Origin: Chara braunii
Taxonomy: Eukaryota; Streptophyta; Charophyceae; Charales; Characeae
Length of the DNA stretch: 38,662 nt
Reading direction: 5' to 3'
Assembly (NCBI GenBank): GCA_003427395.1
Contig: BFEA01000188.1
Coordinates: 1,283,363 to 1,322,024, forward strand
Part shown: one piece after another, positions 30,601 through 38,662 of the stretch
Numbering within the stretch: position 1 is the first letter of the stretch
Layout of the letters: each line of letters opens with the position of its first letter
Position numbers and translations under genes: made by a program
Notes under the pieces: generated by a model
The model's database searches: none
Told to the model about the DNA's origin: nothing
What the model saw: only the letters and a program-made list of their open reading frames with translations

Positions 30601-33600
30601 GGGCGCAGCCTCTCCAACTTAACTGGTACGCCCAGAGTCCCAGCTACCTTCTTCCCCCGAATACAACGTACGGTCATCATAGCTGTATCTAGACTGCAAG
30701 ATGCCTCAAATACAGCTATAATGACCGTACGTTGTATTCGGGGAAAGAAGGTAGCTGGGACTGCGCTCTTTCCCGGTTAGTTAGTGGGAGACGCTGAGGC
30801 GCTGAGGCCGTGGAGGGTCACACTCGAGAAGGCCCTCCGATGGGGAAGAGCCTGGTCCCAGCTAGGCAGTTATGGGACTCATGGCCTTCAGGAAACAACA
30901 AAGGAAGGAGGATGCAGCATTCCACACATTCGGAGGCACTGGCAGCTAATGCTAGCGCTGATATAAGCGCAAGCGGCAAGGCCATCGCTCATTGATGAAG
31001 AAGGGGAGGAGCAGCCACGGTGTAGCTCTCAGCGGATGCCATAGCTGCACTGAGGTTGGAGAAGGGTGGCGCTCGGATGGGGTGATCAGGATAGAAGGAG
31101 AGCAGTGGGAACAGGCGAACTTACCTGGCGATGGTCGAACTTCGTCAAAGAGCAACACTTGTGGTCGTCGGACTCTGCAGCCTTGTTAGGCAAGAGGAGA
31201 CTAGACAGAGAGAGGAGAGAGCAAGAGAGTGAGAGAGTGAGAGAGAGAGAGAGACAGAGGTAGGCTGTCTATAGGGAGAGAGAGAGTAGGAGAGTGGTAT
31301 AGCAGCAAGTCCCATCATAGTAGAGCTTCTCATTGTCATTGTATTGATGACTACCGGTAGAGGCAATAAGTTGGGCTTTCTTTTTTGTAAAGACACTTGA
31401 GTGCCGAGTGTTTTCGTCGTTTAGTGTGCTCTCGGCCTTGTATGGCCCTCGCCACACCACTCTCAAAATGTGAAAAAGACAAAATTGAGGCGGGTGCATC
31501 TGGTCATGATGTAGCAGGAAGTTCGTTCTCATTTTGCACATTTCGAGAGTGGTGTGGGCATGCCCTACATATCTGCTTTCAACTCTGCACATACTTGCTG
31601 ATTCTGCATTGAACTTTGATGTCTTTTGCTGCTTGGAAAATGTCTGTGCCTCTGTTCTCGTTGATCGTTTCCTTGCAAGAGACTTGCCTTCACTACCAGA
31701 GTGCCTTTTTCTTTTTTTTCTTTTTTTTTTTGCCTACCAGAGTGCTTGCTTTCGTCACAAAGGTGGGCTTCGTCAAAATCTCATAGGAACAAATAGTGCA
31801 ATCAAGACATCCAGACAGGCATGCAGGCTGTCTGGGTAACACCGTGAGGATGCCTTGTGAATTTCAAATTTGAATTTTCGCAATTTAGTGGATCTAATTT
31901 TTGCATAATCATGGCAAAATTTCTAGGCTACCAGAGTGGCCAGGGACCACTTGCCCGGCCGGGCCCATTAAAAAAAAACTTTTTATTTTATTTTATTTGA
32001 ATCAATTGATATTAATTGGTAACGCATTTCGATGTGACCCTGAGGCAAAACAGGTTGTTCAGATTATTTTTCTGCACAACAAAGTGCTTTTTTGGGGGAC
32101 TTTATTGGATGGCCCCCCTTTTTGCAGCACCCCCCCCCTTTTTGCAGGGACCTTCCGTGGCTCTTGCCTGGACAACCAAGGTGATCTGGGCAACCCGGTT
32201 GCTGGCCTAGCAAAATGTCGATTTAAAAAAAAAAAAAATCTCCAAAATAAATCCAAGCTCTAGTCCAGATGGTACTGGGGTCTTCCTCTAACACAACAAC
32301 GTTTTATTTGTCATCGATCGTACACTTCTGCCGTCATATCCGACACAACAATGTTTTTCATCTTTTTTTTTTATCATGGATCGTATACTTTTGCATCCTT
32401 GACAACACGACAGTTCGAATCATATTCCTCTGCACATTTGCCATCATCGATAAGACAGAGGAGACCTGCTCCCAGTTCCCACCTTTCCTTACATTTTCAG
32501 AAGAAAGCCACAATGTCAAATTTCAAGGGTGTCCAAAAATTAAAATTAAAATTAAAATTCAAGGGTGCAAAATTGCAAATCCTTATTCCCCCCTCACAAG
32601 GAGACTCACTGACTGACCTGATTATCTGCTGCTCTGATGAGTCAAGAAGGAAGGATTGCCAAGTGGCGCGCGCCCATTTCGAATACGCATCGCAAGCGTG
32701 GATAGACCAACCCACAAAAAAAAAGCCGCGAGTCAGCAACATATATATACATATCACACAAGTGTACTTTATTACTTCTCAATTGCGCCTGTCAAGAGTT
32801 TACTCCAAATCCCTACCTTTTCCCTTCTGATTAGCATTGCCACCTTCCTCACTCCTCTCTCCCCCCTACGATCTGTCCACAATTCCATCTTCTCCCCCCT
32901 TTACCTTCCCCCCTTCCCCCTCCCTCCTCTCCCTTTGCCCCCCTTTCCCCTTTCCCCCTTCCTCTCTTTCCCCCTTTCATACCTCCTCTCCTCCTCTTTG
33001 ATGACTCCCCTCTCTCTTTCCCCCCTTTTCCCTCGCCCTCTTTAACCCCTTCTCTCCTCTCCCTTTCACCCCCCAACTCCCCACGACTCTCCTCCCCCTT
33101 ACCTCCTCTCCTCTGCTTTCATCTCTCCACTCTCCCCACCTCCTCCCCTCTCCCTTTCGGCCTCTTCCTCCCCTCCTCTCTTACCCCTTTCATACCTCCT
33201 CTCCTCCCCTTCCATCCCTCCACTCTTGACACCTCCTCCCCTCTCCTCCCTCTTTTCCCTCTCCCTCTTTACCCCCTTCTCCCCTCTCCACTTCAACCCC
33301 CCCACTCCCCCCCCTCTCCTCTGCTTTCATCCCTCCACTCTCCCCACCTCCTCCCCTCTACCCTTCTCCCTCTTCCCCCTTCCCCCCCTCCCCCCCTTCC
33401 CACCATCTCCTCTAACCCAAGTTCTACACTGCTATGGGTGTAATCTGAGAAATACCAGCAATCGGTCATCAGATTTTGCCGAGAAAAGTGAAAAGTCATA
33501 ACCGAGGGAGGGCAAAGGTAGCGAGTGTCTTGGGCGAAAGCAATCACCATTTGGCATTTACCGAGCCCATGTGACTGAATGCTACAAACATGTAACTGTC

Positions 33601-36600
33601 AGTAAGCAGATCATGAGTTCAAAATTCAAATCCAGATGTAAAATGGATACCATACTGCTACAAGCAACAGCTAGCTACACCCTTCTCCTACAAAACAAAA
33701 AAGTTGAAAAAACAAAACAAAGAAACAACTTGGAAAAAGCAGTCACCATTTTCCAGTTCACCTGCCATCTCCCCTAGTTTCTGTCCCTTCGGAACCGGCC
33801 CGATGCAGGCCCCCCTAATGCACCAACCCCTACCCCTTTTCCTCTAAAAAAAAAAACAAAAAACAAAGAAGCTACTTGGAAAAAGCCAATGTAGAGTTGG
33901 GTGCCTCACCTTGCCCTCTGTAGAAGTTCCCAGTGTAGAGGTCCTGTTGTCATGTTGAATGCGCCCGGATAACAGATTAACCTTGCACCTGCAAGAACAC
34001 GATCGCGCAGTCAAGCCTCAGGGAAAGAAAAAAAAAAAGGAGAGAGAGAGAGAGCTGAGAATCAAAGGCCTGGGCCGCCTGGCCAAAACGGTCACCCAGC
34101 TTAAGGATCAAGGGCCTGGACAAAATGCTCAGCTTAGAATCAAGGGGTGCTGGCGAAAAAGGCCAGCTTAGGATCAAAGGGACGTGTCCAAAACGGGGGT
34201 AGCTTAGGACCAAGGGGACGTGACCGAAAAAATGGCCAAGCTAAGAATCAAGGCCCTGGCCAAAATGAACACCCAGCTTAGAATCAAGGGGCCTGGACAA
34301 AATGCTCAGCTTAGGATGAAGGGGGTCCGGCGAAAAAGGCCACCTAGGACCAAGGGGATGTGGCCAAAATGGCCAAGCTAAGAATCAAGGCCCTGAACAA
34401 AATGGTCACCCAGAAGGGGCCTGGCCAAAATGGTCACCCGGGAGGAGGAGGAGGAGGAGGAGGAGGAGGAGGAGGAGGAGGAGGAGGGGAGATTGGCAAC
34501 GAGAGGAGGAGGAGAGATTGGCGACGAGAAGGAGGAGGAGAGATTGCCGAGGAGGGGGAGGGAGAGGAAGAGGAGAAGGAGAGATTGGCGAGGAGGACAA
34601 GGAGGACGAGGAGGACGAGGAGGACGAGGAGGACGAGGACGAGGAGGAGGAGGAGGAGGAGGAGGAGGAGGAGGAGGAGGAGGAGGGGAAGGAGAGATTG
34701 GCAAGGAGGAGGGGAAGTATTCTTCTCTCGAGAAATGGGTCCGCAAAGAGGAGGGGAAGATTCTTCTCTCGAGAAATGGGTCGATTCTTTGGATGTTAAT
34801 TGAATTCCCTTCCGTGCAGTTCTTTCTCTTCCTCTATCTATCCCTGTGATCTCAATTGAGACAATACAGTGTGATGCTGTGCGACACTCCCTTGTTGCAA
34901 CCTCACGATTATCATTACTGAAAACCGAAAAGTCGTAGGTTCAAATCCACCCCAAGTCCATGAGGCTAACAGATAACCCCTGTTTAGGAAAAACAGAGGG
35001 GAACAAAAAAAAAATAGAGCCAAATCTAATTCACAAATCCATTCTTCACTGTCAGGTTCTCATCCACCACTCAAGATTTGCACGCTTCTTTACACTCACT
35101 CCTTCCCTCCCCTCCCCTCCCCTCCCCAACACCACCCCATGACCCTTTCGGTTTCTTATAAATGGCATCATGGCAAGTGGTCTGAGAATTAGGGTCTCTG
35201 TTAACCTGCTCTCCCACCATTCCCCCAGAAAGACTTTTCATTAAAGGAGCGGAAGAAAAAGAACGAAGGAAAACAGACGCACTCACCCCGCGCTGCATAA
35301 AGCATTGCCATCTCAGGGAACCGGATGTCGAAGCAAATGCCCACACCGATACGGCCAAACTCTGCGCAGATCCATGAGCAACAGGACACAAAGTTTACCG
35401 GCAACTTCAAGAATGTCATCAGAAAAGGGAACGAGGAACAGCAAGGAGCATCGGGGAGCAAGGGTGCAATCACAACAAACCCCCTTGCAAGGGGGCAATC
35501 ACAATAACCCGCGCATGCAAGGGTGCAATCACAATAACCTCCCCTGCCTGAAGGCAAGGGTGCGATCACAATAACCCCCTTGCAAATTGCAAGCGTGCGA
35601 TCACAATTACCCCTTCGTCCGCCACCCAGCCCTTTGCAATCACAGTAAACCCCCTCGCACCTGAGAGCAAGGGATGCAATCACAATGACCCCCTCCCCCG
35701 CCACCCAACCCTTGCAGTTCATCCATAGAGAGACGTAATCAACTAAAGAGAACAGCGGAGCGTTAAAAGCATTCAAAAAGTATGCAGCCCATGTGGCCGA
35801 ACGGCACACACATGTAACAATTCATGAACAGGGCGTGATTTTAAATCCAGCTGCAATCATATCAATACAACGACGTTGGGGTCTACCCGCTAGAAAGTGA
35901 AAAGGATGATGACGAGATGGAAATCAGGCAAGAGGGGGATGGTCGAGGGGGGTGAGTAGGGGGAGAAGGGGGGTAACGAGAGATGGCAGCAGCAACAGAA
36001 AAATAAAGGCTGTCAGTGACTTGTACTTCAGGACGTCACTCAAGACTAGAATGATACAGATGTAATGACCTGCAAAATCACAGACTGAGAACTGTGCTGA
36101 TTTCTGAGTTTTTTCCGCTGGAATGTATGCCTTTCTGAGATTCCCACGTTCTGCTGAGTTTTCTAAGTCTGTGTGTGAGTGTGTGCTTGCTGGTCCGTGT
36201 GCCTGTCTGAGTGCACGTCTGCCTGAGTGCGTGTGTGGCCTGACAGGGCACTTCTGCGTTGCGAGGCCCGGGGGGGCGGTACTTACCTGTGGCCACGACT
36301 TGGAGGGTTGCAGCGGGGAAAACGCTCAAGTAGTGGGGAGTAGGCCCGTGACACTTAGGGCAGCGGGGAAAAACACGTAGCAGGTAGACCAGTTCCACTC
36401 AAGTAGCGGTATATGTGTCCGGAACCGCAGGCCGACCAGAAGAAGACAAAAAGTTTGCATTTTTTGAGGCCCAGTAGTGGTAGGCCTAGTGCTGGGCGGG
36501 TACCAGTCCAAGTAGCCTGAGTCTAGGGCCCGTGCGGACGATATGAGAGCCTGCAATAATGTTTCCCTCGGAGGTACCAGTTGCTTGGTGGCCGTGCAGG

Positions 36601-38502
36601 CTGGAAGTCACCAGGCCGAGCCATTACGCTGGTTGGCCGCTATATCTCCTGGAGGCGCGAGTAGCTCCTCCTCATTTGCGGTATGCAAGCTTGGGCGTCA
36701 TGCTGCTTGAGCAGGCGCTAGTTCTCAGAGCACTGCTGGGGAGGAAGGAGGAGGAGAGCTGGGCACTCTGCCTGGCTATGGCGACCAGCCCAGCTTGAGG
36801 AGGAGGAAGAAGGGGGGCGAAGGAGGAGAGTTTGCGAGGTATTTACCTGGCTATGGTGGATGCCATCTTCATCACCTTGTTAGGCAGGGTTGGGGTAGCG
36901 CTGCAGCAAGAAGGCTTCAAGGCAGAGTCAGGCATGGCGGCCTGAAGAGCACCGGCCATAGCTGCCTTGCGTTGTCTTTTGCACATCAGGGCAGGGCCCT
37001 TAGTAGTCCGCCATAGCCAAGCCCTGTGAGACGTAGGAGAAGAGGGAGGTCATGGCTATGGTGGACCTATTGTTGTGCTGGCAGTAAGAGGGAACGTCAG
37101 ATATTTTCAACCACTCGTTATTATTATTATTATTTGAAGAAGAATACGATTGGAGGAGACGAGGCGGAGGATGAGGAGAGTGAAGAGAGAAGGGGGATTT
37201 GTCATTGGTCTTGCTGGTGTACATCTTCTTCTTCTTTCTTTCTTCTTTTTTCTTTCTTCTTCTTCTTTCTTCTTTGTTGGTCTCTATCTCTTTGCAAGTG
37301 CTTTCATTTCTTTTGCAATTGGGTGGCATTGTCTTTCCTTGTGAATTTGCACTTCGGAAATAGCCAGGATCGTAACACAGAGACAATCCACATGGCCGTC
37401 TCCCCCCCACCGCCNCCCCCCCCCCAAAAAAAAAGAACGCACACTCATTTCGGCTGCATTTGGGGCAATTTCCCGTCTACAGCAGTAATGACTGTGTGTT
37501 CTTTTACCAACGAGCCTACCTCAATTGGTACACACCCACAAACTGTTGAAATACAGACCCAAGGTCGAATCGATCCACAATCAGATGACCAGAAAAAGAA
37601 GTACTTCTGAATTACCTGGGGCCCGGTCCTTCAACGACGATATCTACGCCCCTTTTAAAGAGAGACTGTGTGTCCCATTCAGGGGCAGATGGTAGAATGA
37701 CACAGAGACGATCCATGCGGACAATGCGTTAACGACGGCAAACGGTGGCAAACGACAGCAAACGACGGCAAACGACGGCAAACAACGGCAAACGACGGCA
37801 AACGACGGGGAATGACGGCGAACGACGGTAAACAACGACAAACAACGGCAAACAACGGCACACGACTATGACAAAAGGAGAAGAAATGGGCCATCGTAAT
37901 TGCTACGTCGTCAGCGTAGAGCTGCCTATGGACGTGCAGTTGATGACAATGGTAAAGGTCATAAGCGAATCATCAACATAGGGCTGCCTACGGATGTACA
38001 ATCGACCAGAAGCAGCCATCCACCATTCAATCCACATACAACTATACACAGCACACAATGGACTTGAACCACATTTGAAAGATGATATCCCATGGCGGAA
38101 CAAGGAATGGAACTCTGCTAAGAAAGAAGGAAAAGTGGATATGAATTCAATTTTGGAGTAGAAAATGCAGAAATGTTTGGCGAAACAAAAATGGTTTTGC
38201 CTTTACAAATTAATCATCAGGATGAAATGATGGGAATGATCTTTGCACCACAGTAAATTCAAATTGGGAAAATAAAAATAAAAAGAAATGGTAGATAGCT
38301 TGGACTGCAACTGCCAGTTCACACTGCGTCTGTGATCGCCAAGATGGTTTTCAACTTTTCACCATTTCAAACCCACAGTTAATCACAGGGGTAGATTTAT
38401 AGACTAACCTGTGTCAACTGTGGTTAATCTGTCTCCTGCTGCCAATACGTCAGATTCAATGAAGGTGATCTTCCCAGGAATATAAATGTCAAACAAATGT
38501 AC
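24477..38502 (-). CDS. NIT2: Omega-amidase / Nit2-like nitrilase, 5'-partial, seven exons
   Basis: Omega-amidase hydrolyses 2-oxoglutaramate and 2-oxosuccinamate, the products of glutamine and asparagine transamination, to oxoacid and ammonia. Exons from 5' to 3' on the minus strand are 38502-38409, 35361-35287, 33988-33910, 32633-32618, 29506-29426, 26554-26472 and 24540-24477. All borders are GT-AG and the splice is in frame throughout (163 residues visible, then TAA). Landmarks in order are [14 protein letters not shown], the catalytic nucleophile in [68 protein letters not shown] and a terminal [12 protein letters not shown]. The spacing from VHLFD to the cysteine matches human NIT2. The catalytic Lys (just before VHLFD) and Glu lie in exons outside the window. 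The wording is closest to plant omega-amidases. Substrate is inferred from family. Confidence 0.95.
24600..25885. other. Omega-amidase last intron, unassigned sequence
   Basis: No exon recognised. G/A-rich at 24944-25010. A phrase TTTAGGAC.T.TTCAC. with TGGA..G(A/G)ACTGCAG(T/C)CAC(A/G)TTC is duplicated at about 25500-25545 and 25631-25675. Confidence 0.6.
25891..26338. repeat. Direct duplication, one copy split by a MITE
   Basis: 25891-25970 plus 26076-26150 corresponds to 26187-26338, which is continuous. Both carry GCTATGTTTGTGCTATGCTA, CAGGTTCATGCATTCTA and CACAAGAAAAGGTCTGTGTG. The second copy lacks the foldback element and so preserves the empty target site. Confidence 0.92.
25971..26075. 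mobile_element. Foldback MITE, family 1, 105 bp, TA-flanked
   Basis: Arms CCGTCTTCACCCGAATAGAA and CCGTCTTCACCTGAATAGAA (read inward from each end) form a near-perfect hairpin. TA lies on each side (25969-25970 and 26076-26077). The empty paralogous site at 26265-26266 has a single TA, showing TA target-site duplication. Confidence 0.92.
26472..26554 (-). CDS. NIT2: Omega-amidase exon: [12 protein letters not shown]
   Basis: The exon is 83 nt. The acceptor is GCCCCAG and the donor GAGAAG|GTACGT. It reads [20 protein letters not shown] then FTEIPLR plus AG. It continues in phase 0 from the WGHSSVIGP exon. This is the typical nitrilase strand after the WGHS motif. Confidence 0.95.
26601..26695 (-). 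mobile_element. tRNA-like SINE fragment
   Basis: On the minus strand GCTATAGCTCGGCGGTTAGG resembles a tRNA D-arm/A box. No B box is clear, so it is truncated or decayed. It sits between a duplicated exon-intron border segment and an N at 26600. Confidence 0.5.
26696..26745 (-). pseudogene. Duplicate of the acceptor side of the omega-amidase exon at 26472-26554
   Basis: Matches 26541-26590 with a single visible difference. It includes the first 14 exon bases, the acceptor AG and about 36 bases of intron. No full exon is present. Both copies run into GA microsatellite. Confidence 0.9.
26737..26812. repeat. (GA)n microsatellite
   Basis: Pure GA tract, the counterpart of the shorter GA tract at 26581-26599 that ends in an N. 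Confidence 0.96.
27090..27205 (+). mobile_element. Possible SINE fragment with B-box-like sequence
   Basis: Inverted TGTACCATTCATG / CATGAATGGTACA at 27115-27155, then a B-box-like AGAGTTCAAATCC near 27180-27192 and a T/A-rich end. A weak call. Confidence 0.4.
27217..27321. mobile_element. Foldback MITE, family 1
   Basis: Arms ATCTTCATCCGAACAGAAC and, from the right end, CCGTCTTCACCCGAATAGAA. The interior CGGTCATTCTCGCTGCATCC and TCTGAAAGCTGCGC.AAATAC matches the other copies. The left terminus is eroded. Confidence 0.85.
28004..28079. repeat. Perfect 17-bp inverted repeat with 42-bp loop
   Basis: CAGCTATGCATGTGGCC at 28004-28020 and GGCCACATGCATAGCTG at 28063-28079 are exact reverse complements. 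Confidence 0.9.
28300..28970. other. Omega-amidase intron, mostly unassigned
   Basis: No exon recognised. At 28818-28852 ACAAGGTGATCCAGGCACCC and CGGCTGGTAGCCTC resemble the ends of the inverted-repeat element at 31923-32210. Confidence 0.55.
28971..29120 (+). mobile_element. tRNA-derived SINE, family A
   Basis: The head has an A-box-like CCTAGCTCAGTTGGTACACC and a weak B box GGAGTCTGAAATCC. The body ends TCTGAATTTACCTTAGGGCC and CATCAACCTTACC followed by an A-rich tail. Confidence 0.8.
29426..29506 (-). CDS. NIT2: Omega-amidase exon: [11 protein letters not shown] / WGHSS
   Basis: The exon is 81 nt, 27 codons, phase 0 to phase 0. The acceptor is TATGCAG and the donor CCG|GTGCGT. It reads [16 protein letters not shown] then [11 protein letters not shown]. 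It includes the CSPARD and WGHS motifs of Nit2-type amidases; family members usually have Ala where this one has Cys before WGH. Its 5' border lies in a segment repeated by an assembly artefact. Confidence 0.95.
29479..29816. other. Assembly artefact: Nextera junction adapter flanked by 150-bp exact duplication
   Basis: 29629-29647 is CTGTCTCTTATACACATCT and 29648-29666 is its exact reverse complement, the two 19-bp Tn5 mosaic ends of a mate-pair junction. 29667-29816 repeats 29479-29628 exactly by eye, including the 12-A run. The genomic sequence almost certainly runs from 29628 straight to 29817. The second copy includes 28 bases of the omega-amidase exon and its acceptor, which should not be annotated as a second exon. 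Confidence 0.97.
29773..29931 (+). mobile_element. tRNA-derived SINE, family A
   Basis: A-box-like TGCTCAGTTGGTAGAAG and B-box-like GAGTTCGAATCC are followed by AATTACCTGGGGTTGGTC, then ACGATGATCGCAAGGCCGTT and GCCTTTTTTAAAA. It gives the clearest 3' end of the family. Its first part is also present at 29585-29628 because of the artefact. Confidence 0.85.
30457..30563. mobile_element. Foldback MITE, family 1 (diverged)
   Basis: Arms GTTTTCCCCCCGAACATAAC and, from the right, GTCTTCCCCCGAACACAAC pair imperfectly. The interior is more diverged than in the neighbouring copy. Confidence 0.7.
30636..30762. mobile_element. Foldback MITE, family 1, 105-bp core with extended arms
   Basis: Core 30647-30751 with TA on each side. 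Arms CCTTCTTCCCCCGAATACAA and CCTTCTTTCCCCGAATACAA read inward and pair through GTACGGTCAT. Pairing extends outward through AGTCCCAGC on both sides, so the whole 127 bp forms a near-perfect hairpin. Confidence 0.9.
30790..31190. other. Omega-amidase intron, unassigned
   Basis: GC-richer than its surroundings, with short open frames on both strands. No protein family recognised and no exon supported. Confidence 0.55.
31452..31558. mobile_element. Small foldback element, family 2
   Basis: Arms CCACACCACTCTCAAAATGTG and, from the right, CCACACCACTCTCGAAATGTG form a long near-perfect inverted repeat. It shares arm and subterminal sequence with 17936-18036. Confidence 0.85.
31923..32210. mobile_element. 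Element with imperfect inverted ends CTAGGC
   Basis: The left end CTAGGCTACCAGAGTGGCC and the reverse complement of the right end CTAGGCCAGCAACCGGGTTG share CTAGGC and spaced matches down to the CACTTG/CACCTTG block. AGGCTACCAG is also found at 28839-28848 in reverse. No coding content. A possible non-autonomous transposon. Confidence 0.5.
32618..32633 (-). CDS. NIT2: Omega-amidase 16-nt microexon
   Basis: On the minus strand the microexon is A GCA GCA GAT AAT CAG. A pyrimidine-rich tract ending CTCATCAG precedes it and GTCAGT follows. The first base completes AG from the previous exon to AGA (Arg), giving R-AADNQ. This supplies exactly the RA.DNQ segment of the family between LLQRA and VFVV, and restores phase 0 for the next exon. 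Confidence 0.9.
32845..33415. repeat. Polypyrimidine tract of about 570 bp
   Basis: Almost uninterrupted C and T on the plus strand (CTCCCCTCTCCCTTTC-type words). Arrays of phrases such as CATACCTCCTCTCCTC and CATCCCTCCACTCT recur. Open frames here are shadows. Confidence 0.95.
33550..33660 (+). mobile_element. tRNA-like SINE fragment, family B
   Basis: GAGCCCATGTGACTGAATGC with AACATGTAACTGT and a B-box-like AATTCAAATCCAGATG. Similar to 35785-35870. Confidence 0.6.
33910..33988 (-). CDS. NIT2: Omega-amidase exon: [20 protein letters not shown]
   Basis: The exon is 79 nt. The acceptor is TCTTGCAG and the donor GCAAG|GTGAGG. Two leading bases GT complete Gly. It then reads [20 protein letters not shown] and LLQRA plus AG. 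The GAFN..TGP.HWELL.RAR block is diagnostic of Nit2/omega-amidase. Confidence 0.96.
34060..34440. repeat. Minisatellite of AGCTTAGAATCAAGGGCCTGG units, about 35-45 bp
   Basis: Around nine units combine TTAG(G/A)ATCAAGGG.CTGG, CAAAATGGTCACCCAGC and ACGTG.CCAAAA words in varying order. Confidence 0.88.
34440..34760. repeat. (GGA)n and GGAGAGATTGGCGA purine-rich repeats
   Basis: GGA triplets at 34440-34485 and 34630-34686, a GGAGATTGGC(A/G)A unit between, and ATTCTTCTCTCGAGAAATGGG duplicated at 34719 and 34761. Poly-Glu and poly-Arg frames are shadows. Confidence 0.92.
34868..35000 (+). mobile_element. Possible SINE fragment with B-box-like sequence
   Basis: CGTAGGTTCAAATCCACCCC is a good B-box/T-arm match near 34936, followed by an A-rich tail near 35004-35014. 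The A box is unclear. Confidence 0.5.
35287..35361 (-). CDS. NIT2: Omega-amidase exon with catalytic cysteine
   Basis: The exon is 75 nt. The acceptor is CTGCGCAG and the donor CGGG|GTGAGT. Leading AG completes Glu (GAG), then [20 protein letters not shown] and YAAR plus G. The Cys of GICFD is the nitrilase-superfamily nucleophile, the 41st residue visible in this window. Confidence 0.97.
35455..35710. repeat. Minisatellite of GCAATCACAATAACCCCCT units, about 30-60 bp
   Basis: Six or seven diverged units of AGGGTGCAATCACAATAACC with C-rich spacers, one intron upstream of the catalytic-cysteine exon on the minus strand. Confidence 0.9.
35785..35870 (+). mobile_element. tRNA-like SINE fragment, family B
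   Basis: AGCCCATGTGGCCGAACGGC with ACACATGTAAC and TTTTAAATCCAGCTGCAAT, matching the arrangement at 33550-33660. Confidence 0.6.
35900..37500. other. Omega-amidase intron, unassigned
   Basis: No exon recognised. There is a phrase repeated as GGGTTGCAGCGGGGAAAACGC / TAGGGCAGCGGGGAAAAACAC (36304 and 36357), CTT-rich sequence near 37225-37280, and an N in a C run at 37415. 36560-37060 is GC-richer with repeated GGCTATGG words. Confidence 0.55.
37511..37660 (+). mobile_element. tRNA-derived SINE, family A
   Basis: A-box-like CCTACCTCAATTGGTACAC, B-box-like AGGTCGAATCGATCC, body TTCTGAATTACCTGGGGCCC and end ACGACGATATCTACGCCCCT then TTTAAA. It matches 29773-29931 from head to tail. Confidence 0.85.
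37733..37865. repeat. Minisatellite, about 10-bp CAAACGACGG unit
   Basis: About twelve units of GCAAACGACG with small variation. Confidence 0.93.
38409..38502 (-). CDS. NIT2: Omega-amidase exon: [14 protein letters not shown] (first visible)
   Basis: The exon is 94 nt, phase 0 start. The acceptor is TCACCCAG and the donor ACAG|GTTAGT. It reads [18 protein letters not shown] then [13 protein letters not shown] plus G. The catalytic Lys of the family immediately precedes VHLFD, so it should be the last codon of the preceding exon, beyond the right edge of the window. Confidence 0.95.
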
Positions 38503-38596
38503 CTGGGTGATTACGCAAACAGACATGACCACCACTTCTGTATGAACCAGGCTGCAAACCTCTCTCTTCATTTGCATCCCCTCCCACCTTGCAACG

Positions 38597-38659
<63 letters not shown>
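38597..38659. repeat. Poly(C) then (CT)n
   Basis: Homopolymer C of about 31 bases followed by CT repeats near the right edge. Confidence 0.95.
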
Positions 38660-38661
<2 letters not shown>

Positions 38662-38662
38662 T

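Noticed and set aside
35455-35710. CRISPR-like repeated GCAATCACAATAACC units
   Set aside because: Unit spacing is irregular, the spacers are themselves repeated and C-rich, and the context is a eukaryotic intron.

Overview
The window looks like nuclear DNA of a eukaryote with large, repeat-packed introns. Two multi-exon genes are recognisable and they converge (3' ends facing). The plus-strand gene encodes radial spoke protein 3 (RSP3/RSPH3), an axonemal protein found only in lineages with motile cilia. The minus-strand gene encodes a plant-like omega-amidase of the nitrilase superfamily (NIT2/Nit-like). Cilia, plant-like NIT2 sequence and repeat-rich introns of up to about 5 kb together suggest a streptophyte alga or early land plant with flagellated sperm, for example a charophyte such as Chara. 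That assignment is inference. Exons were found by translating short stretches, recognising conserved blocks and checking GT-AG borders and phase; no alignment was run.

Layout. Positions 1-1816 are repeat and unassigned sequence upstream of the first visible RSP3 exon. RSP3 exons lie at 1817-1951, 5779-5913, 9102-9245, 12396-12500, 18101-18204 and 18974-20471. The first four are all phase 0 at both ends. The last is a 1.5-kb exon carrying six tandem repeats of about 79 residues and a proline-rich end. A conserved block expected between the fourth and fifth visible exons was not found; a 656-bp assembly gap (15236-15891) lies in that intron. The region 20472-24476 between the two stop codons holds minisatellites, microsatellites and SINE-like sequence. 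The omega-amidase runs from 38502 down to 24477 in seven exons, including a 16-nt microexon (32618-32633), and is in frame throughout. It includes the catalytic cysteine; earlier exons lie beyond the right edge.

The introns hold several groups of short mobile elements: 105-112-bp TA-flanked foldback elements (one with a paralogous empty site), a second foldback group, a CCGGA-rich element with terminal inverted repeats, and tRNA-derived SINEs, one bounded by a perfect 14-bp target-site duplication. There are also many mini- and microsatellites.

One clear artefact is present: two head-to-head Tn5 mosaic ends (29629-29666) join two identical 150-bp copies of sequence at an omega-amidase exon. 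This is a library-adapter join, not biology.

The two genes have no obvious functional link. The most interesting biology is the six-repeat C-terminal extension of RSP3 and the microexon in the nitrilase catalytic domain.
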